NCBI GenBank assembly: GCA_964443385.1
Contig: CAYUCO010000002.1
Coordinates: 1 to 32,926, forward strand
DNA length: 32,926 bases
Reading direction: 5' to 3'
Source of the DNA: VFHP01 sp964443385
GTDB lineage: Bacteria; Chloroflexota; Dehalococcoidia; Lucifugimonadales; UBA2985
Shown: piece by piece, positions 1-8,534 of the stretch
How positions within the stretch are numbered: the stretch's first letter is position 1
Layout of the letters: each line of letters opens with the position of its first letter
Made by a program: the position numbers and the translations under genes
The notes under the pieces: model-generated
What the model was told of the DNA's origin: nothing
Seen by the model: only the letters and a program-made list of their open reading frames with translations
Database searches by the model: none

Positions 1-2
1 TA

Positions 3-1097
3 GTTAACAGAGATTCCATAAGAAACGCAGTGATTGTGGCAATGGCTATTGGTGGTTCAACTAATGTTTTACTACATGCTCCCGAAATAGCAAGAGCAGC
101 CGGATATGCCAACTTCGCTAGCGATATTATGTCACCTGAAGAATTCAATTATCTGTCCCAATTCGTTGTACCAGTTTTGGTAGACGCTAGACCTTTCGGA
201 ACCTATTCCATGGTAGATATTGACGAGCATGGAGGCGTCCAAGTCATAGTTAAAGAATTAATAAGTGCTGGACTGCTGAATGGTTCTACCCTTACATGTA
301 CAGGAGAAACCCTTTCTGAGCAGGTAAACAGATTAGATCCTCCTGACCCAGATGGGAAAGTAATATACAGTGTTAAAGCACCTTGCAAAGAATCTGGTGG
401 GTTGAGAGTGTTAGGCGGCAACCTCTCTAAAGAACATAGTGCAGTATTAAAATTGGCTGGAGTAGAAGGTGGTTTAGAGAACAATGTTTTCATTGGCAAA
501 GCACGAGTTTTTGACGGTGAGCAGGCACTACTAGATTCTTTATTAAATGAACCTCACATATTCAAAAATCATGATATGGTTATTGTTCGTTATGAAGGAC
601 CCAGCGGCGCCCCAGGTATGCCAGAAATGTTAGATGCAACATCTAGAATTACAACTCTTTGTAGACAACAAGGTATCGTAGTTGGACTCATGACAGATGC
701 TAGGTTTTCTGGGGGATCAGTGGGATTAGTAATTGGTCATGTAGGACCAGAGGCGGCTCTAGGAGGCCCAATAGCCTTGATAGAAGACGGCGATGAGATC
801 ACTGTGGACCTAAACACTAACGAAATTAATTGTACTGAATTATATAACCCGTCAACTTTCAAAGACCGCAAGGACAACTGGGATAAAATCGTTAACTCAA
901 ACGATGGGATGCATCCATCTGTAGGAGTGGCGAATACTCGATTGCTTAACAGGATGCGCCGATCAGCTGTATCTGCAAAATATGGAGCAGGTATGCACCC
1001 CGGTAGAGAAATCTGGGTCAACGAACCCCGTAGTACAGTAAAAACCGATTTTATTCCATCTAATAAATATAGACCGAATAATGAAAGGGCTTTTTAA
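3..1097 (+). CDS. ilvD: IlvD/Edd-family dehydratase, 5'-truncated (probable dihydroxy-acid dehydratase)
   Basis: C-terminal about 365 residues of an IlvD/Edd-family [Fe-S] dehydratase; the frame is open to the window edge, so the N-terminus lies upstream. Family-typical blocks visible are MAIGGSTN near the cut end, CKESGGLRVLGGNL, RYEGPSGAPGMPEML and TDARFSGGSVGLVIGHVGPEA. The family dehydrates 2,3-dihydroxy acids; dihydroxy-acid dehydratase makes the 2-keto acid precursors of valine, leucine and isoleucine. Some blocks (DARPFGTYSMVDIDEHGG, GGNLSKEHSAV) differ from the common IlvD forms, so a sugar-acid dehydratase or IlvD paralogue with another substrate is possible. No other branched-chain amino acid gene is in the window. 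Family assignment is firm; the exact substrate is not. Confidence 0.85.
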   Translation, partial: VNRDSIRNAVIVAMAIGGSTNVLLHAPEIARAAGYANFASDIMSPEEFNYLSQFVVPVLVDARPFGTYSMVDIDEHGGVQVIVKELISAGLLNGSTLTCTGETLSEQVNRLDPPDPDGKVIYSVKAPCKESGGLRVLGGNLSKEHSAVLKLAGVEGGLENNVFIGKARVFDGEQALLDSLLNEPHIFKNHDMVIVRYEGPSGAPGMPEMLDATSRITTLCRQQGIVVGLMTDARFSGGSVGLVIGHVGPEAALGGPIALIEDGDEITVDLNTNEINCTELYNPSTFKDRKDNWDKIVNSNDGMHPSVGVANTRLLNRMRRSAVSAKYGAGMHPGREIWVNEPRSTVKTDFIPSNKYRPNNERAF

Positions 1098-1113
1098 TCA
1101 CCTGCCGGAATTA

Positions 1114-1186
1114 TGGAGATAGGGGGAATCGAACCCCCAACCTCGGCATTGCGAACGCCGCGCTCTCCCTATTGAGCTATATCCCC
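1114..1186 (-). tRNA. tRNA-Ala, anticodon CGC
   Basis: Full cloverleaf read on the minus strand: acceptor stem GGGGATA/TATCTCC, D arm GCTC...GAGC, anticodon stem CGGCG/TGCCG enclosing loop TTCGCAA (anticodon CGC, reads GCG), and T arm GGGGG-TTCGATT-CCCCC. The acceptor stem holds the G3:U70 wobble, the known alanine identity element, which agrees with the anticodon. Discriminator base is A. The 3' CCA is not encoded (TAA follows), so CCA must be added enzymatically. It lies tail to tail with the upstream dehydratase gene. Confidence 0.95.
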
Positions 1187-1356
1187 GTTACGAGCCATAA
1201 ACAGTGGGATTCTATCAGTGTGCATCTTAGAGTTCAATAACGAAGTGAATAAGGAATGATGTTGACTACGACTCATACTGATAATAAAATTCGCATTATT
1301 AAACAGCAAGCAACTAGATTAAACCTGATATTAGTTCCTTCGAAAGGATTACATAA

Positions 1357-1911
1357 ATGAAAATAGGCCTTATAGCAGATACCCAGGTTCCCTCCGCAGA
1401 ACTCTCTCCTAATATCAAAAAGGCGTTCGATGGAGTAGATATGATACTACACGCAGGGGACATTATAATACCCAGATGTCTCGACATTCTGGAAGAGATA
1501 GCCCCAGTCACTGCTATCGAGGGCTCTATGTATGCTCAGTTCGAAAACGACGACAGAGTTGTTCAGGGCAAAAGAGTTGTTAGCGTTCAGGGTCACAAAA
1601 TAGGAATGGTGCACGAACTTTCTATACCAGGGGCATCTGCTATGGAGGTACTTGCAGGAACTATAGAAAAAGCCTTTCCTAAAGACCTTTCTATATCAGA
1701 CTGCATGGAAACACTCTTTGGAGAAAAAGTCGATATTGTACATTTTGGGATGTCTCACGAAACTATGGTAGAAGAACACGAAGGAATACTATTCGTGAAT
1801 CCTGGAAGCCCGACCTGGCCCAATAACAAGGTTATGTTAGGAACAGTAGCCACATTAGATTTGAATAATGGCAGAGAAGTAGAAATAATCGAACTATCGA
1901 AGTTTGATTGA
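1357..1911 (+). CDS. YfcE/MJ0936-type metallophosphoesterase with degenerate metal site
   Basis: A 184-residue protein with the short calcineurin-like phosphoesterase fold. Recognisable blocks: LIADTQ (D8), LHAGD (D35), EGSMY (56-59), MVHE (H86), GMSH (131-134) and NPGSP (148-152). In this family the metal ligands normally read D-x-H, GD, GN-x-[DH], H and GHTH. Here the first His is Gln10, the Asn is Ser57 and the first His of GHTH is Met132, so three of the seven usual ligands are replaced while D8, D35, H86 and H134 remain. The start ATG has an AAAGGA ribosome site. It may be a weakly active or altered-metal phosphodiesterase, or a non-catalytic relative. Substrate unknown; it is convergent with metF. 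Confidence 0.75.
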   Translation: MKIGLIADTQVPSAELSPNIKKAFDGVDMILHAGDIIIPRCLDILEEIAPVTAIEGSMYAQFENDDRVVQGKRVVSVQGHKIGMVHELSIPGASAMEVLAGTIEKAFPKDLSISDCMETLFGEKVDIVHFGMSHETMVEEHEGILFVNPGSPTWPNNKVMLGTVATLDLNNGREVEIIELSKFD

Positions 1912-1939
1912 ATTTATACAGGACATTTTTACCAGTCCC

Positions 1940-2821
1940 TCATTTTTTCATGGCCAAAGTGGGTTTTATCCTATCCATTATCTCTGCAATATGAAAATAT
2001 CTGTTTAGCACATAGAAGTGTATCCCAGGAACTCCATGTTGTAACAAATCAATTGCCTGGTTAGCAGTATGCTCTATCCCTATCTCGTAAACCTTAGACT
2101 GATCACTAGAGGCATCTTCCAGTTTCTTCAGTAATTGCACAGGTATACTAGCTCCGCACATATTCGTAATCCTTTTTATTTGATCGATGTTCAATATGGG
2201 CATTAATCCTGGGACTATTGGTACATTTATGTCTAAAGATCTGCATAATGAAACAAATCTATAGAAATCTTCATTATCATAATAAAGTTGAGTTATTATT
2301 AAGTTCGCGCCGTTAAGAACTTTGTTTTTCAAGTTCACCAAATCACTCTGCAAATCTATAGCTTCTATGTGTTTCTCGGGATAACCTGCTACAGCTATGT
2401 CAAAACCACCGTGATTGACTATATGCGATACCATTTCACTGGCATGACCATATCCATTTTCAGGTTTAACAAAAGATGCTTGTCCCTTAGGAGGGTCTCC
2501 TCTCAATGCAACTATATTCTCTATACCATTGTCATGTATATCATTTAGTATTTTTTCTATTTCGACATTACTGGAACCAACACAAGTAATGTGATGGGCG
2601 GTATCAACTCCATACCGATTCCTGATCATAGAAGCAATTTCCAGAGTTTTCTCTCTGGTGCTACCCATAGCCCCATAGGTTACTGTTATGATAGAAGGGC
2701 TCAACGATATAAGTTTCGGCAAACGTTCTTCTAACTCTTTGATGCCCTTGTCCGTATTTGGAGGGAACAGTTCAAAAGATATAGAAGGAGAACTTCCTGT
2801 ATATATTTCAGAGAATCTCAT
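1940..2821 (-). CDS. metF: Methylenetetrahydrofolate reductase
   Basis: Reduces 5,10-methylene-THF to 5-methyl-THF with FAD, supplying methyl groups for methionine synthesis. The 293 residues match the usual bacterial MetF length and show FELFPPNT (E17 is the likely catalytic Glu), VTYGAMGSTREKT, HHITC, ALRGDPPKG, AGYPEKH, ITQLYYDNEDF, PGLMPI and GIHFYVLNR. It is the last gene of a minus-strand run, 78 bp after the OadB-like gene; I saw no SAM riboswitch in that gap. Identification is firm. Confidence 0.95.
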   Translation of the reverse strand: MRFSEIYTGSSPSISFELFPPNTDKGIKELEERLPKLISLSPSIITVTYGAMGSTREKTLEIASMIRNRYGVDTAHHITCVGSSNVEIEKILNDIHDNGIENIVALRGDPPKGQASFVKPENGYGHASEMVSHIVNHGGFDIAVAGYPEKHIEAIDLQSDLVNLKNKVLNGANLIITQLYYDNEDFYRFVSLCRSLDINVPIVPGLMPILNIDQIKRITNMCGASIPVQLLKKLEDASSDQSKVYEIGIEHTANQAIDLLQHGVPGIHFYVLNRYFHIAEIMDRIKPTLAMKK

Positions 2822-2899
2822 AACTAAAAATCAACATATTAAACGAGTTTGGTAAATTCATCAGGAATTTAATGAACATTCATTGCCAATATAGAGTTT

Positions 2900-4006
2900 C
2901 TACATTAAAACTCCCAGTATCACACCTCCAGCTATTGCAGATCCTAGAACACCTGCGACATTAGGACCCATAGCGTGCATTATCAAGAAGTTATCTGGAT
3001 CTTCGTCTTGAGCAACTCTATGAGCCACTCTTGCGGCCATAGGAACGGCCGAAACTCCTGCAGCTCCTATCAAAGGATTTATTGTTCCCTTGGAAGCATA
3101 ATACATGAGCTTCCCGAACATCAGCCCAGAAGTGGTAGCAATAGCAAACGCTCCCAAACCTAGCACAAAAATGCCCAAAGTTCTGGTTTCCAAAAAACTA
3201 TCGGCACTCATCGTTGAACCAACTGTCAAACCCAAAAATATAGTTGTTACATTTATCAATTCATTCTGAGTAGATTTGGCCAACCGATCCACAACTCCAA
3301 CCTCTCTAAGTAAGTTTCCGAACATTAACATACCGACTAATGGAGTTGCCTCAGGGGCAATAAGTGAAGTCAGTATAATGACAATAATTGGAAATGAAAC
3401 TCTGGCTTTGTAGGAAGCTGATTTGGATGGGTAAGACATCTTGACCATCCTTTCTTTTTTGGTAGTCAAAAGTTTCATTATTGGAGGTTGTATTATTGGA
3501 ACCATAGCCATATAGGAATAAGCCGCCACAGCTATAGGAGCTAGCAAACCTTCACCTGCCAATTTACTAGCCACATAAATTGTAGTCGGGCCATCAGCAG
3601 ATCCAATGATACCTATAGCCCCTGCATTTTCAACGCTCCAACCTAACAACAAAGCTAGTATTAAAGCAGCGAATATTCCAAATTGTGAGGCAGCACCCAA
3701 TAAAACTGTAACAGGTCTTTGAATAAGAGGCGTGAAATCGGTTAATGCCCCAACCCCCAGAAACATAAGCAAAGGAAATAATTCATTATCAAGTCCTGCA
3801 GTTCTTAATATACCTAGGAATCCATCATCGTCGGCAATTTTTGTACCAGGTAAGTTAGCTAATAAACAACCTATCGAAATAGGAACCAGAAGCAAAGGCT
3901 CATATTTTCGGGCAACACCCAGATACATCATGACCAAAGATATGCCTATCATAGCCAGACCACTGATAGTGACTTCGGAGAATGCTACAAAAATGTCCTC
4001 CGGCAT
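2900..4006 (-). CDS. Sodium ion-translocating decarboxylase, beta subunit (OadB/MmdB/GcdB family)
   Basis: Polytopic membrane protein of 368 residues, the Na+-transporting subunit of biotin-dependent decarboxylases (oxaloacetate, methylmalonyl-CoA, glutaconyl-CoA). Family blocks: IGIIGSADGPTTIYVASKLA, an Asp-containing segment known to matter for Na+ binding; NLLREVGVVDRLAKSTQ; and TIFLGLTVGSTMSADSFL. About ten hydrophobic segments are visible. It lies 2 bp after the gamma-like gene, so the two are surely co-translated. No carboxyltransferase alpha subunit or biotin carrier is nearby, so the substrate cannot be assigned from context and no specific symbol is given. Confidence 0.88.
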   Translation of the reverse strand: MPEDIFVAFSEVTISGLAMIGISLVMMYLGVARKYEPLLLVPISIGCLLANLPGTKIADDDGFLGILRTAGLDNELFPLLMFLGVGALTDFTPLIQRPVTVLLGAASQFGIFAALILALLLGWSVENAGAIGIIGSADGPTTIYVASKLAGEGLLAPIAVAAYSYMAMVPIIQPPIMKLLTTKKERMVKMSYPSKSASYKARVSFPIIVIILTSLIAPEATPLVGMLMFGNLLREVGVVDRLAKSTQNELINVTTIFLGLTVGSTMSADSFLETRTLGIFVLGLGAFAIATTSGLMFGKLMYYASKGTINPLIGAAGVSAVPMAARVAHRVAQDEDPDNFLIMHAMGPNVAGVLGSAIAGGVILGVLM

Positions 4007-4008
4007 AG

Positions 4009-4446
4009 TTAAGAACCTCCTATGCCCTTAGGATCATAAGGTTTGTATGATCTGGAACCATATGCACTTGGTCGGGAACCTTGACTATTCCAAAACGAAT
4101 TTTGACTTTCTTTGTTCCAAGCCCTGGATTCTCCGTCATTAGAGGCATTTGCTATCGTAACTACTTTATCCTCTTCCATAGTCAAATACATTCCGACCGC
4201 GATAGCAGCTATTCTCGATCCCAATCCTTTATCTGCGGGAACGCTGTAATTCATATCAATGCGATTAAATGTTTCCGCCGATTCCATAACATCTGCAGAT
4301 TTGGAGTCAACTTCGTCAGCAATCTCTTCTCCTGGGAATATTTTATTCAGAACCAGAAGTATGATCATGAAAACAACTAGTGTCAAGAATACTAGTCCCA
4401 TGCCGATCCCAGATATGTATATTCCCTCATTTATATTGTCAGTCAT
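4009..4446 (-). CDS. OadG-like gamma subunit of Na+-pumping decarboxylase
   Basis: A 145-residue protein with one N-terminal membrane segment (about residues 11-35), followed by an acidic linker and a C-terminal soluble part ending in a Tyr/Ser/Gly/Pro-rich tail. OadG gamma subunits are small single-span proteins that anchor the alpha subunit to the beta subunit; position directly before the beta gene supports that role. It is longer than many OadG proteins, with a segment around residues 75-110 (LGSRIAAIAVGMYLTMEED) that resembles the region found after the linker in other OadG-like proteins. I see no biotinyl-lysine motif such as AMKM. The call rests mainly on architecture and operon position. 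Confidence 0.7.
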   Translation of the reverse strand: MTDNINEGIYISGIGMGLVFLTLVVFMIILLVLNKIFPGEEIADEVDSKSADVMESAETFNRIDMNYSVPADKGLGSRIAAIAVGMYLTMEEDKVVTIANASNDGESRAWNKESQNSFWNSQGSRPSAYGSRSYKPYDPKGIGGS

Positions 4447-4459
4447 AATCTTTTTCTAT

Positions 4460-5242
4460 CTATACACCCTTTAAGCTATCGACGGTCTCTTCCGCCACAT
4501 CACTAATAAACCTATATGATTTAAGTTCTTTCCCAATAGTACTAAAGAGAAGAGCATACAACAAATCTTGTAATTCTTTATTAGTGTCTCTATCTATATT
4601 TAAAATTGAAACATGGTGGTAATCAGATCTTTGAAAAAACCGTAATACCTTCAATGAGGTCAAGGATAATGAAAAAATTCTGACGTTAAAAGGATTACAA
4701 GAATCACATATAACACCTCCTCTATCAGGACAGAATCTGTGGGAATTCATAACTATCTCTTTTCCACAATCAACACATTGATAGAGTTCAGGCATAAATC
4801 CTGATGAACCTAACAATTTGATCTGAAAATACGGTATGAGATTATCATTTTTGTCGTTTGCCAAATCCTTTAGAGTATCTAACAATAACAAATATATGTC
4901 ATTATTTGATTGACTTTCATTGGTGATGGCATCTACTAAATCCAATATGTATAGCGCTTTAGAAAGCTTAGTTAAATCCTCGCGTATTATCCGAAACGAA
5001 TCTATACATTCGGCTTGATTGATCAAATCTAAATTATGACCCTTTGTCAAAAGAAATGAGGTCAACATCACTGGTTCCACATGACCCCCAATTCTGCTCT
5101 TTAGCTTTCTTGCACCTTTGACTATAGCTCTGACTTTTCCTCTGTTTGGGGTAAATAAACTAAGTATATAATCAGTCTCTCCTAGAGGGTAATGCCTCAG
5201 GATTATACCCTGAGTTTTATAAATTTTCTCACTATTGCTCAT
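4460..5242 (-). CDS. recO: DNA repair protein RecO
   Basis: 260 residues, normal for RecO. The N-terminal OB-fold is recognised by YKTQGIILRHYPLGETDYIL, LFTPNRGKVRAIVKGARK and the SRIGGHVEP segment. The middle is helical, and a C-terminal zinc-finger region carries CVDC followed by FCPDRGGVICDSC. RecO acts with RecF and RecR to load RecA onto SSB-coated single-stranded DNA in gap repair. It lies 14 bp after recR in the same operon. Confidence 0.92.
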   Translation of the reverse strand: MSNSEKIYKTQGIILRHYPLGETDYILSLFTPNRGKVRAIVKGARKLKSRIGGHVEPVMLTSFLLTKGHNLDLINQAECIDSFRIIREDLTKLSKALYILDLVDAITNESQSNNDIYLLLLDTLKDLANDKNDNLIPYFQIKLLGSSGFMPELYQCVDCGKEIVMNSHRFCPDRGGVICDSCNPFNVRIFSLSLTSLKVLRFFQRSDYHHVSILNIDRDTNKELQDLLYALLFSTIGKELKSYRFISDVAEETVDSLKGV

Positions 5243-5256
5243 GCTATATATTGGTA

Positions 5257-5871
5257 TTAAATCTCTTTCCTGTCATCCAACGCTCTACTCAAAGTCAACT
5301 CATCGGCATACTCTAGATCTCCACCAACTGGCAGACCTCTCGCTAACCTTGTGACTTTATTGACAATTGGTGAAAGTAATTTATGTATGTACATCGCGGT
5401 ACTTTCACCCTCTAAACTGGGATTAGTTGCAAGAATTATCTCCTCTACTGACCCATCTTTAAGCCTATTCAGGAGTTCCCTTATTTTCAAATCTTCAGGG
5501 CCTATGCCACTAGCAGGAGAAATAACACCATGAATCACATGATATGTACCTTTATAGACTTGTGTGCGCTCCAACGATAAGACATCCAATGGTTCCTCTA
5601 CCACGCAAATTCTAGATTTATCTCTACTGTCGTGTGAGCAAAGATAACACGGACTAATTTCGGTTATATTTTGACAGATATCACAGAATATAACTCGATC
5701 TTTAATTGCCAATATAGACTCAGCAAGGGATTTTGCCTCCTCCTCAGGCATCCTGATCAGGTAGTACGCTAACCGTTGGGCACTTTTAGGACCTATGCCT
5801 GGAAGCCTATTAAATTCCTGTATTAACCTGGACAGCGGAGCAGCAACGGAAGGAAGAAACTCGTAATTCAT
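5257..5871 (-). CDS. recR: Recombination protein RecR
   Basis: 204 residues, close to the typical length of 200. Domains in order: helix-hairpin-helix (RLPGIGPKSAQRLAYYLI), a four-Cys zinc finger (FCDICQNITE...CYLCSHDSRD), a Toprim domain (ICVVEEPLDVLSLERT through ILATNPSLEGESTAMYI) and the C-terminal VTRLARGLPVGGDLEYAD block. It works with RecO in the RecFOR pathway. The ybaB-recR order is widely conserved in bacteria, usually next to dnaX as here. Confidence 0.96.
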   Translation of the reverse strand: MNYEFLPSVAAPLSRLIQEFNRLPGIGPKSAQRLAYYLIRMPEEEAKSLAESILAIKDRVIFCDICQNITEISPCYLCSHDSRDKSRICVVEEPLDVLSLERTQVYKGTYHVIHGVISPASGIGPEDLKIRELLNRLKDGSVEEIILATNPSLEGESTAMYIHKLLSPIVNKVTRLARGLPVGGDLEYADELTLSRALDDRKEI

Positions 5872-5893
5872 CGATTAATTCAGCCTCTCTTTG

Positions 5894-6193
5894 CTATGTA
5901 AGCCCTGGTATATTCATTCCACCCGTTATAGAACTAAAGCTTTTTTGAGCTAAATCTTGGGCTTTATCGATAGCTTCATTTGTTGCCGCCATAACTAAAT
6001 CCTGCAACATTTCAATATCATCTGCTACATCCGGAGAAATCTCTACAGACTGAATCTTGAGTTTCCCAGTGATAACAACTTTTACGACACCACCACCGGC
6101 TGTTGCTTCTACTAATGCACTGTCCAATTCTTCTTGGGCTTTGGCTAATTTAGCTTGAAGCTGTTGGGCCTGTCTCAACATGTTTTTATTCAT
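5894..6193 (-). CDS. ybaB: YbaB/EbfC family nucleoid-associated protein
   Basis: 99-residue DNA-binding protein of the YbaB/EbfC family. It has an N-terminal Gln/Ala-rich helix (MLRQAQQLQAKLAKAQEEL), a central GGGVVKVVITGKLKIQSVEI strand region and a C-terminal helix ending in SSITGGMNIPG. Family members form tweezer-like dimers that bind DNA. The start ATG has a clear AGGAGA ribosome site and lies 2 bp after dnaX; recR follows. Family is firm; cellular role is only loosely known. Confidence 0.93.
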   Translation of the reverse strand: MNKNMLRQAQQLQAKLAKAQEELDSALVEATAGGGVVKVVITGKLKIQSVEISPDVADDIEMLQDLVMAATNEAIDKAQDLAQKSFSSITGGMNIPGLT

Positions 6194-6195
6194 AC

Positions 6196-7974
6196 TTACT
6201 TCTCCTGTTCTGATTCCACTTCAATAATAGCACCTAAAGCCCTCGCTGTCTGAACAAGATGCCCAGAAGGACCATTAGAATAACCTTCTTTTTGATCCAT
6301 CATAATCAAACTCAAGTCATACCTTATTCCGGTTGACTTCTCTATTATATCGATCAGTGATCTTCTTACATCCGGATTATCTATTTCTCCTTGGAGTCGT
6401 TCCAAATTAGAACGACTCTTGAAAACCAAGAATAGTGTCCCATCCTCAATATATCTATTTTCGGTGCCCAGCAAAAGGGATCCTATATTATATTTAAATT
6501 TTAAGTGTCTAGTAGCCGACCTTATTGACGTCCAATCCGATTCTGTCAGTTCATTTGCTCCAACATGCGAAACTTTTAGTACTGGCTCTTGATTATCTTC
6601 AACAGGATCACTGACTTCTCTAGTCGAATCTATCTGGTTTTCATTCTCTCTTGACAGATCTTGGAACGACTCCGGGTTATATTGACTTGCCTCAGGAGAA
6701 TCATCAGTACTTACCCTATGATAATTATCAACAGATTCAGTAGGTTCTTTGACAATTACTCCTACTTCAATATTTTCTATTTCTTGATCACTCTTCTCAA
6801 CAGAACCTTCGTGGGGCAAGTCTGGAGGTAATGATTCTACCACGGTGATTTCACTCTGTGTCGAAACTTCATCGGTATATAGAATTTTTTCGCTAACATT
6901 CATACAACTTTCCACCAAAGCTGTTTCCATAAATAATGTGTTGGGTCCATAAATATTTTGAGTGGCTGATTCAAATATTTTTAATGTTCTCAAAATATGC
7001 TCCAAAGGCACCGATCCAGCTATTCCCTTTATCTTAATGATAATCTCAGGCGCTTGGTCCACTATATTGTCAACTCCTGATTTTACTAGAAGTAAGTTCC
7101 TTAAATGGTCTACTACTTGCCTCTGGAACCGATTAATGTCTAAACCTTTTTCAGATATCTCATTTATAGTCAAAAGAGCCTCTTTGACCTGACCGGACAA
7201 AGAACGCTCTACAAATTCTAGGGCTACAGAATCATCACCAATTGCAAATATATTTCTAATATCTTCTACTCTTATGTTAGAGTCACTGGACACACTTAGC
7301 TGCTCCAGGAGATTAACGGCATCTCGTAGACTACCCGAAGAATTCCTGGCAATAGAAACTAACGCGGATGATTCAATAGTTATCTGCTCCTTTTCGCTGA
7401 TATCTGTTAATCTTTTCAGAATATGATCTTGAGAAATCCTATGGAAATCAAATCTTTGACACCTAGATGCAACAGTACCTAGAATTTTTTGAGGCTCTGT
7501 AGTTGCCAGTATGAATACAACATGAGGAGGTGGTTCCTCCAATGTTTTTAGGAAAGCGTTGTTAGCAGCATCTGTCAATTGTTGGGCTTCATCTATAATA
7601 TAAACTTTATGAGAGGATTCCGTCGGAGCAAAGTTCACTCTCTCGCGTAATTCCCTGATGTCGTCTATTCCCCTGTTACTAGCTGCATCTATCTCGAACA
7701 GATCTAAAGATTTGCCTTCATTGACGTTGATACAAATCCTACAACTATTGCATGGTTCTCCACCTGAAGATTGTTCACATGTAATAGCTTTGGCTAGAAT
7801 CCTAGCAGTACTAGTCTTACCTGTTCCCCGAGGCCCACAAAACAGATACGCATTCGATATTTTGCCCTGTAAAACAGCTTGATGCAAAATTCTTGTTATG
7901 TGTTCCTGCCCTATAACATCATCCAGTGTTTGTGGGCGCCATTTTCTGTATAAAACCTGATCCACAATTACCAT
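6196..7974 (-). CDS. dnaX: DNA polymerase III subunit tau/gamma (clamp loader ATPase)
   Basis: 592 residues from the ATG at 7974, preferred over an upstream in-frame start at 8019 because family proteins begin at VLYRKWRPQTLDDVIGQ and because it clears the ybeY stop by 2 bp. Visible: Walker A GPRGTGKTS (47-55), zinc module C66-x8-C75-x2-C78-x2-C81, YIIDEAQQLTDAANNAFLK, EEPPPHVVFILATTEP and the SRCQRFDF sensor region. After the clamp-loader domains comes a low-complexity acidic linker (roughly residues 365-490), then a C-terminal domain as expected for tau. It loads the sliding clamp and couples the replisome. An A6 run at codons 362-363 could permit slippage to a short gamma-like product. Confidence 0.95.
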   Translation of the reverse strand: MVIVDQVLYRKWRPQTLDDVIGQEHITRILHQAVLQGKISNAYLFCGPRGTGKTSTARILAKAITCEQSSGGEPCNSCRICINVNEGKSLDLFEIDAASNRGIDDIRELRERVNFAPTESSHKVYIIDEAQQLTDAANNAFLKTLEEPPPHVVFILATTEPQKILGTVASRCQRFDFHRISQDHILKRLTDISEKEQITIESSALVSIARNSSGSLRDAVNLLEQLSVSSDSNIRVEDIRNIFAIGDDSVALEFVERSLSGQVKEALLTINEISEKGLDINRFQRQVVDHLRNLLLVKSGVDNIVDQAPEIIIKIKGIAGSVPLEHILRTLKIFESATQNIYGPNTLFMETALVESCMNVSEKILYTDEVSTQSEITVVESLPPDLPHEGSVEKSDQEIENIEVGVIVKEPTESVDNYHRVSTDDSPEASQYNPESFQDLSRENENQIDSTREVSDPVEDNQEPVLKVSHVGANELTESDWTSIRSATRHLKFKYNIGSLLLGTENRYIEDGTLFLVFKSRSNLERLQGEIDNPDVRRSLIDIIEKSTGIRYDLSLIMMDQKEGYSNGPSGHLVQTARALGAIIEVESEQEK

Positions 7975-7976
7975 TC

Positions 7977-8468
7977 CTATAGTGTCAAAGTAGCAAGTAA
8001 TTCCTCTTGCCGAGACCACATCTCTATCTCATTGTCGAACCTGTCATGGTCATATCCCATAAGATGTAAGGTTCCATGAACTATCAGCATTCTAATCTCT
8101 GATTTTACAGTATCCTTCCTCTGACGAGCTTGATAAATCGCCCTTGGGTAAGAAATTACGATCTCTCCATATTTATTGAAGTTTGTCTCGGGGTACACGA
8201 ATTCTTCAGAAATATTTGTTGTGCTATCACAATTATCCCAAAGCAAAAATGAGAGAACATCAGTCGGTTCATCCATGCCCCTATATTCCAAATTTAGCCT
8301 CTGAAGGGTTTCATCATCAGCTATCACCAAACTAACTGCAAATGATTTTCTGTCGTCACTCAAATCTAATGTAGATTCCAATGTTTTCGTAAGCCAAGAA
8401 TTTGATATTCTACGTCTAAAAACGTCGAAAACTTGTACGCTAGTCCTTTGAAACAAGGGAGAAGCCAA
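7977..8468 (-). CDS. ybeY: Endoribonuclease YbeY (rRNA maturation factor)
   Basis: 163 residues. The hallmark zinc site HGTLHLMGYDHD is near the C-terminus, preceded by the conserved YRGMDEPTDVLSF segment and GEIVISYPRA. YbeY is a single-strand-specific metal-dependent RNase used in 16S rRNA 3' maturation and ribosome quality control. The start is TTG at 8468, supported by GAGGG about 7 bases upstream; no better ATG exists in frame. It opens the ybeY-dnaX-ybaB-recR-recO gene run and has a plausible promoter just upstream. Confidence 0.93.
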   Translation of the reverse strand: MASPLFQRTSVQVFDVFRRRISNSWLTKTLESTLDLSDDRKSFAVSLVIADDETLQRLNLEYRGMDEPTDVLSFLLWDNCDSTTNISEEFVYPETNFNKYGEIVISYPRAIYQARQRKDTVKSEIRMLIVHGTLHLMGYDHDRFDNEIEMWSRQEELLATLTL

Positions 8469-8504
8469 ATCTGTCCCTCAACTGCATAAGCAAATACTGC
8501 TAGA

Positions 8505-8534
8505 ATAATATCATAGAGGTCCCAGCCCGTACAA
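8505..8534 (-). promoter_or_regulatory. Candidate sigma-70-type promoter for the ybeY operon
   Basis: On the minus strand TTGTAC (8534-8529) is followed after 18 bp by TATTAT (8510-8505), about 37 bp before the ybeY start. Both boxes are near consensus, but such matches are common in AT-rich DNA, so this is only a candidate. Confidence 0.35.

Noticed and set aside
2822..2899. SAM riboswitch upstream of metF
   Set aside because: The gap is 78 bp and no recognisable aptamer motif is seen; only a short AATGAA/TTCATT hairpin.
4009..4446. Biotin carboxyl carrier domain in the OadG-like protein
   Set aside because: No AMKM-type biotinylation motif is present in the C-terminal part.
7975..8019. 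Longer dnaX N-terminus starting at 8019
   Set aside because: It would overlap ybeY by 43 bases, and the extra 15 residues match nothing in DnaX, which begins just before YRKWRP.
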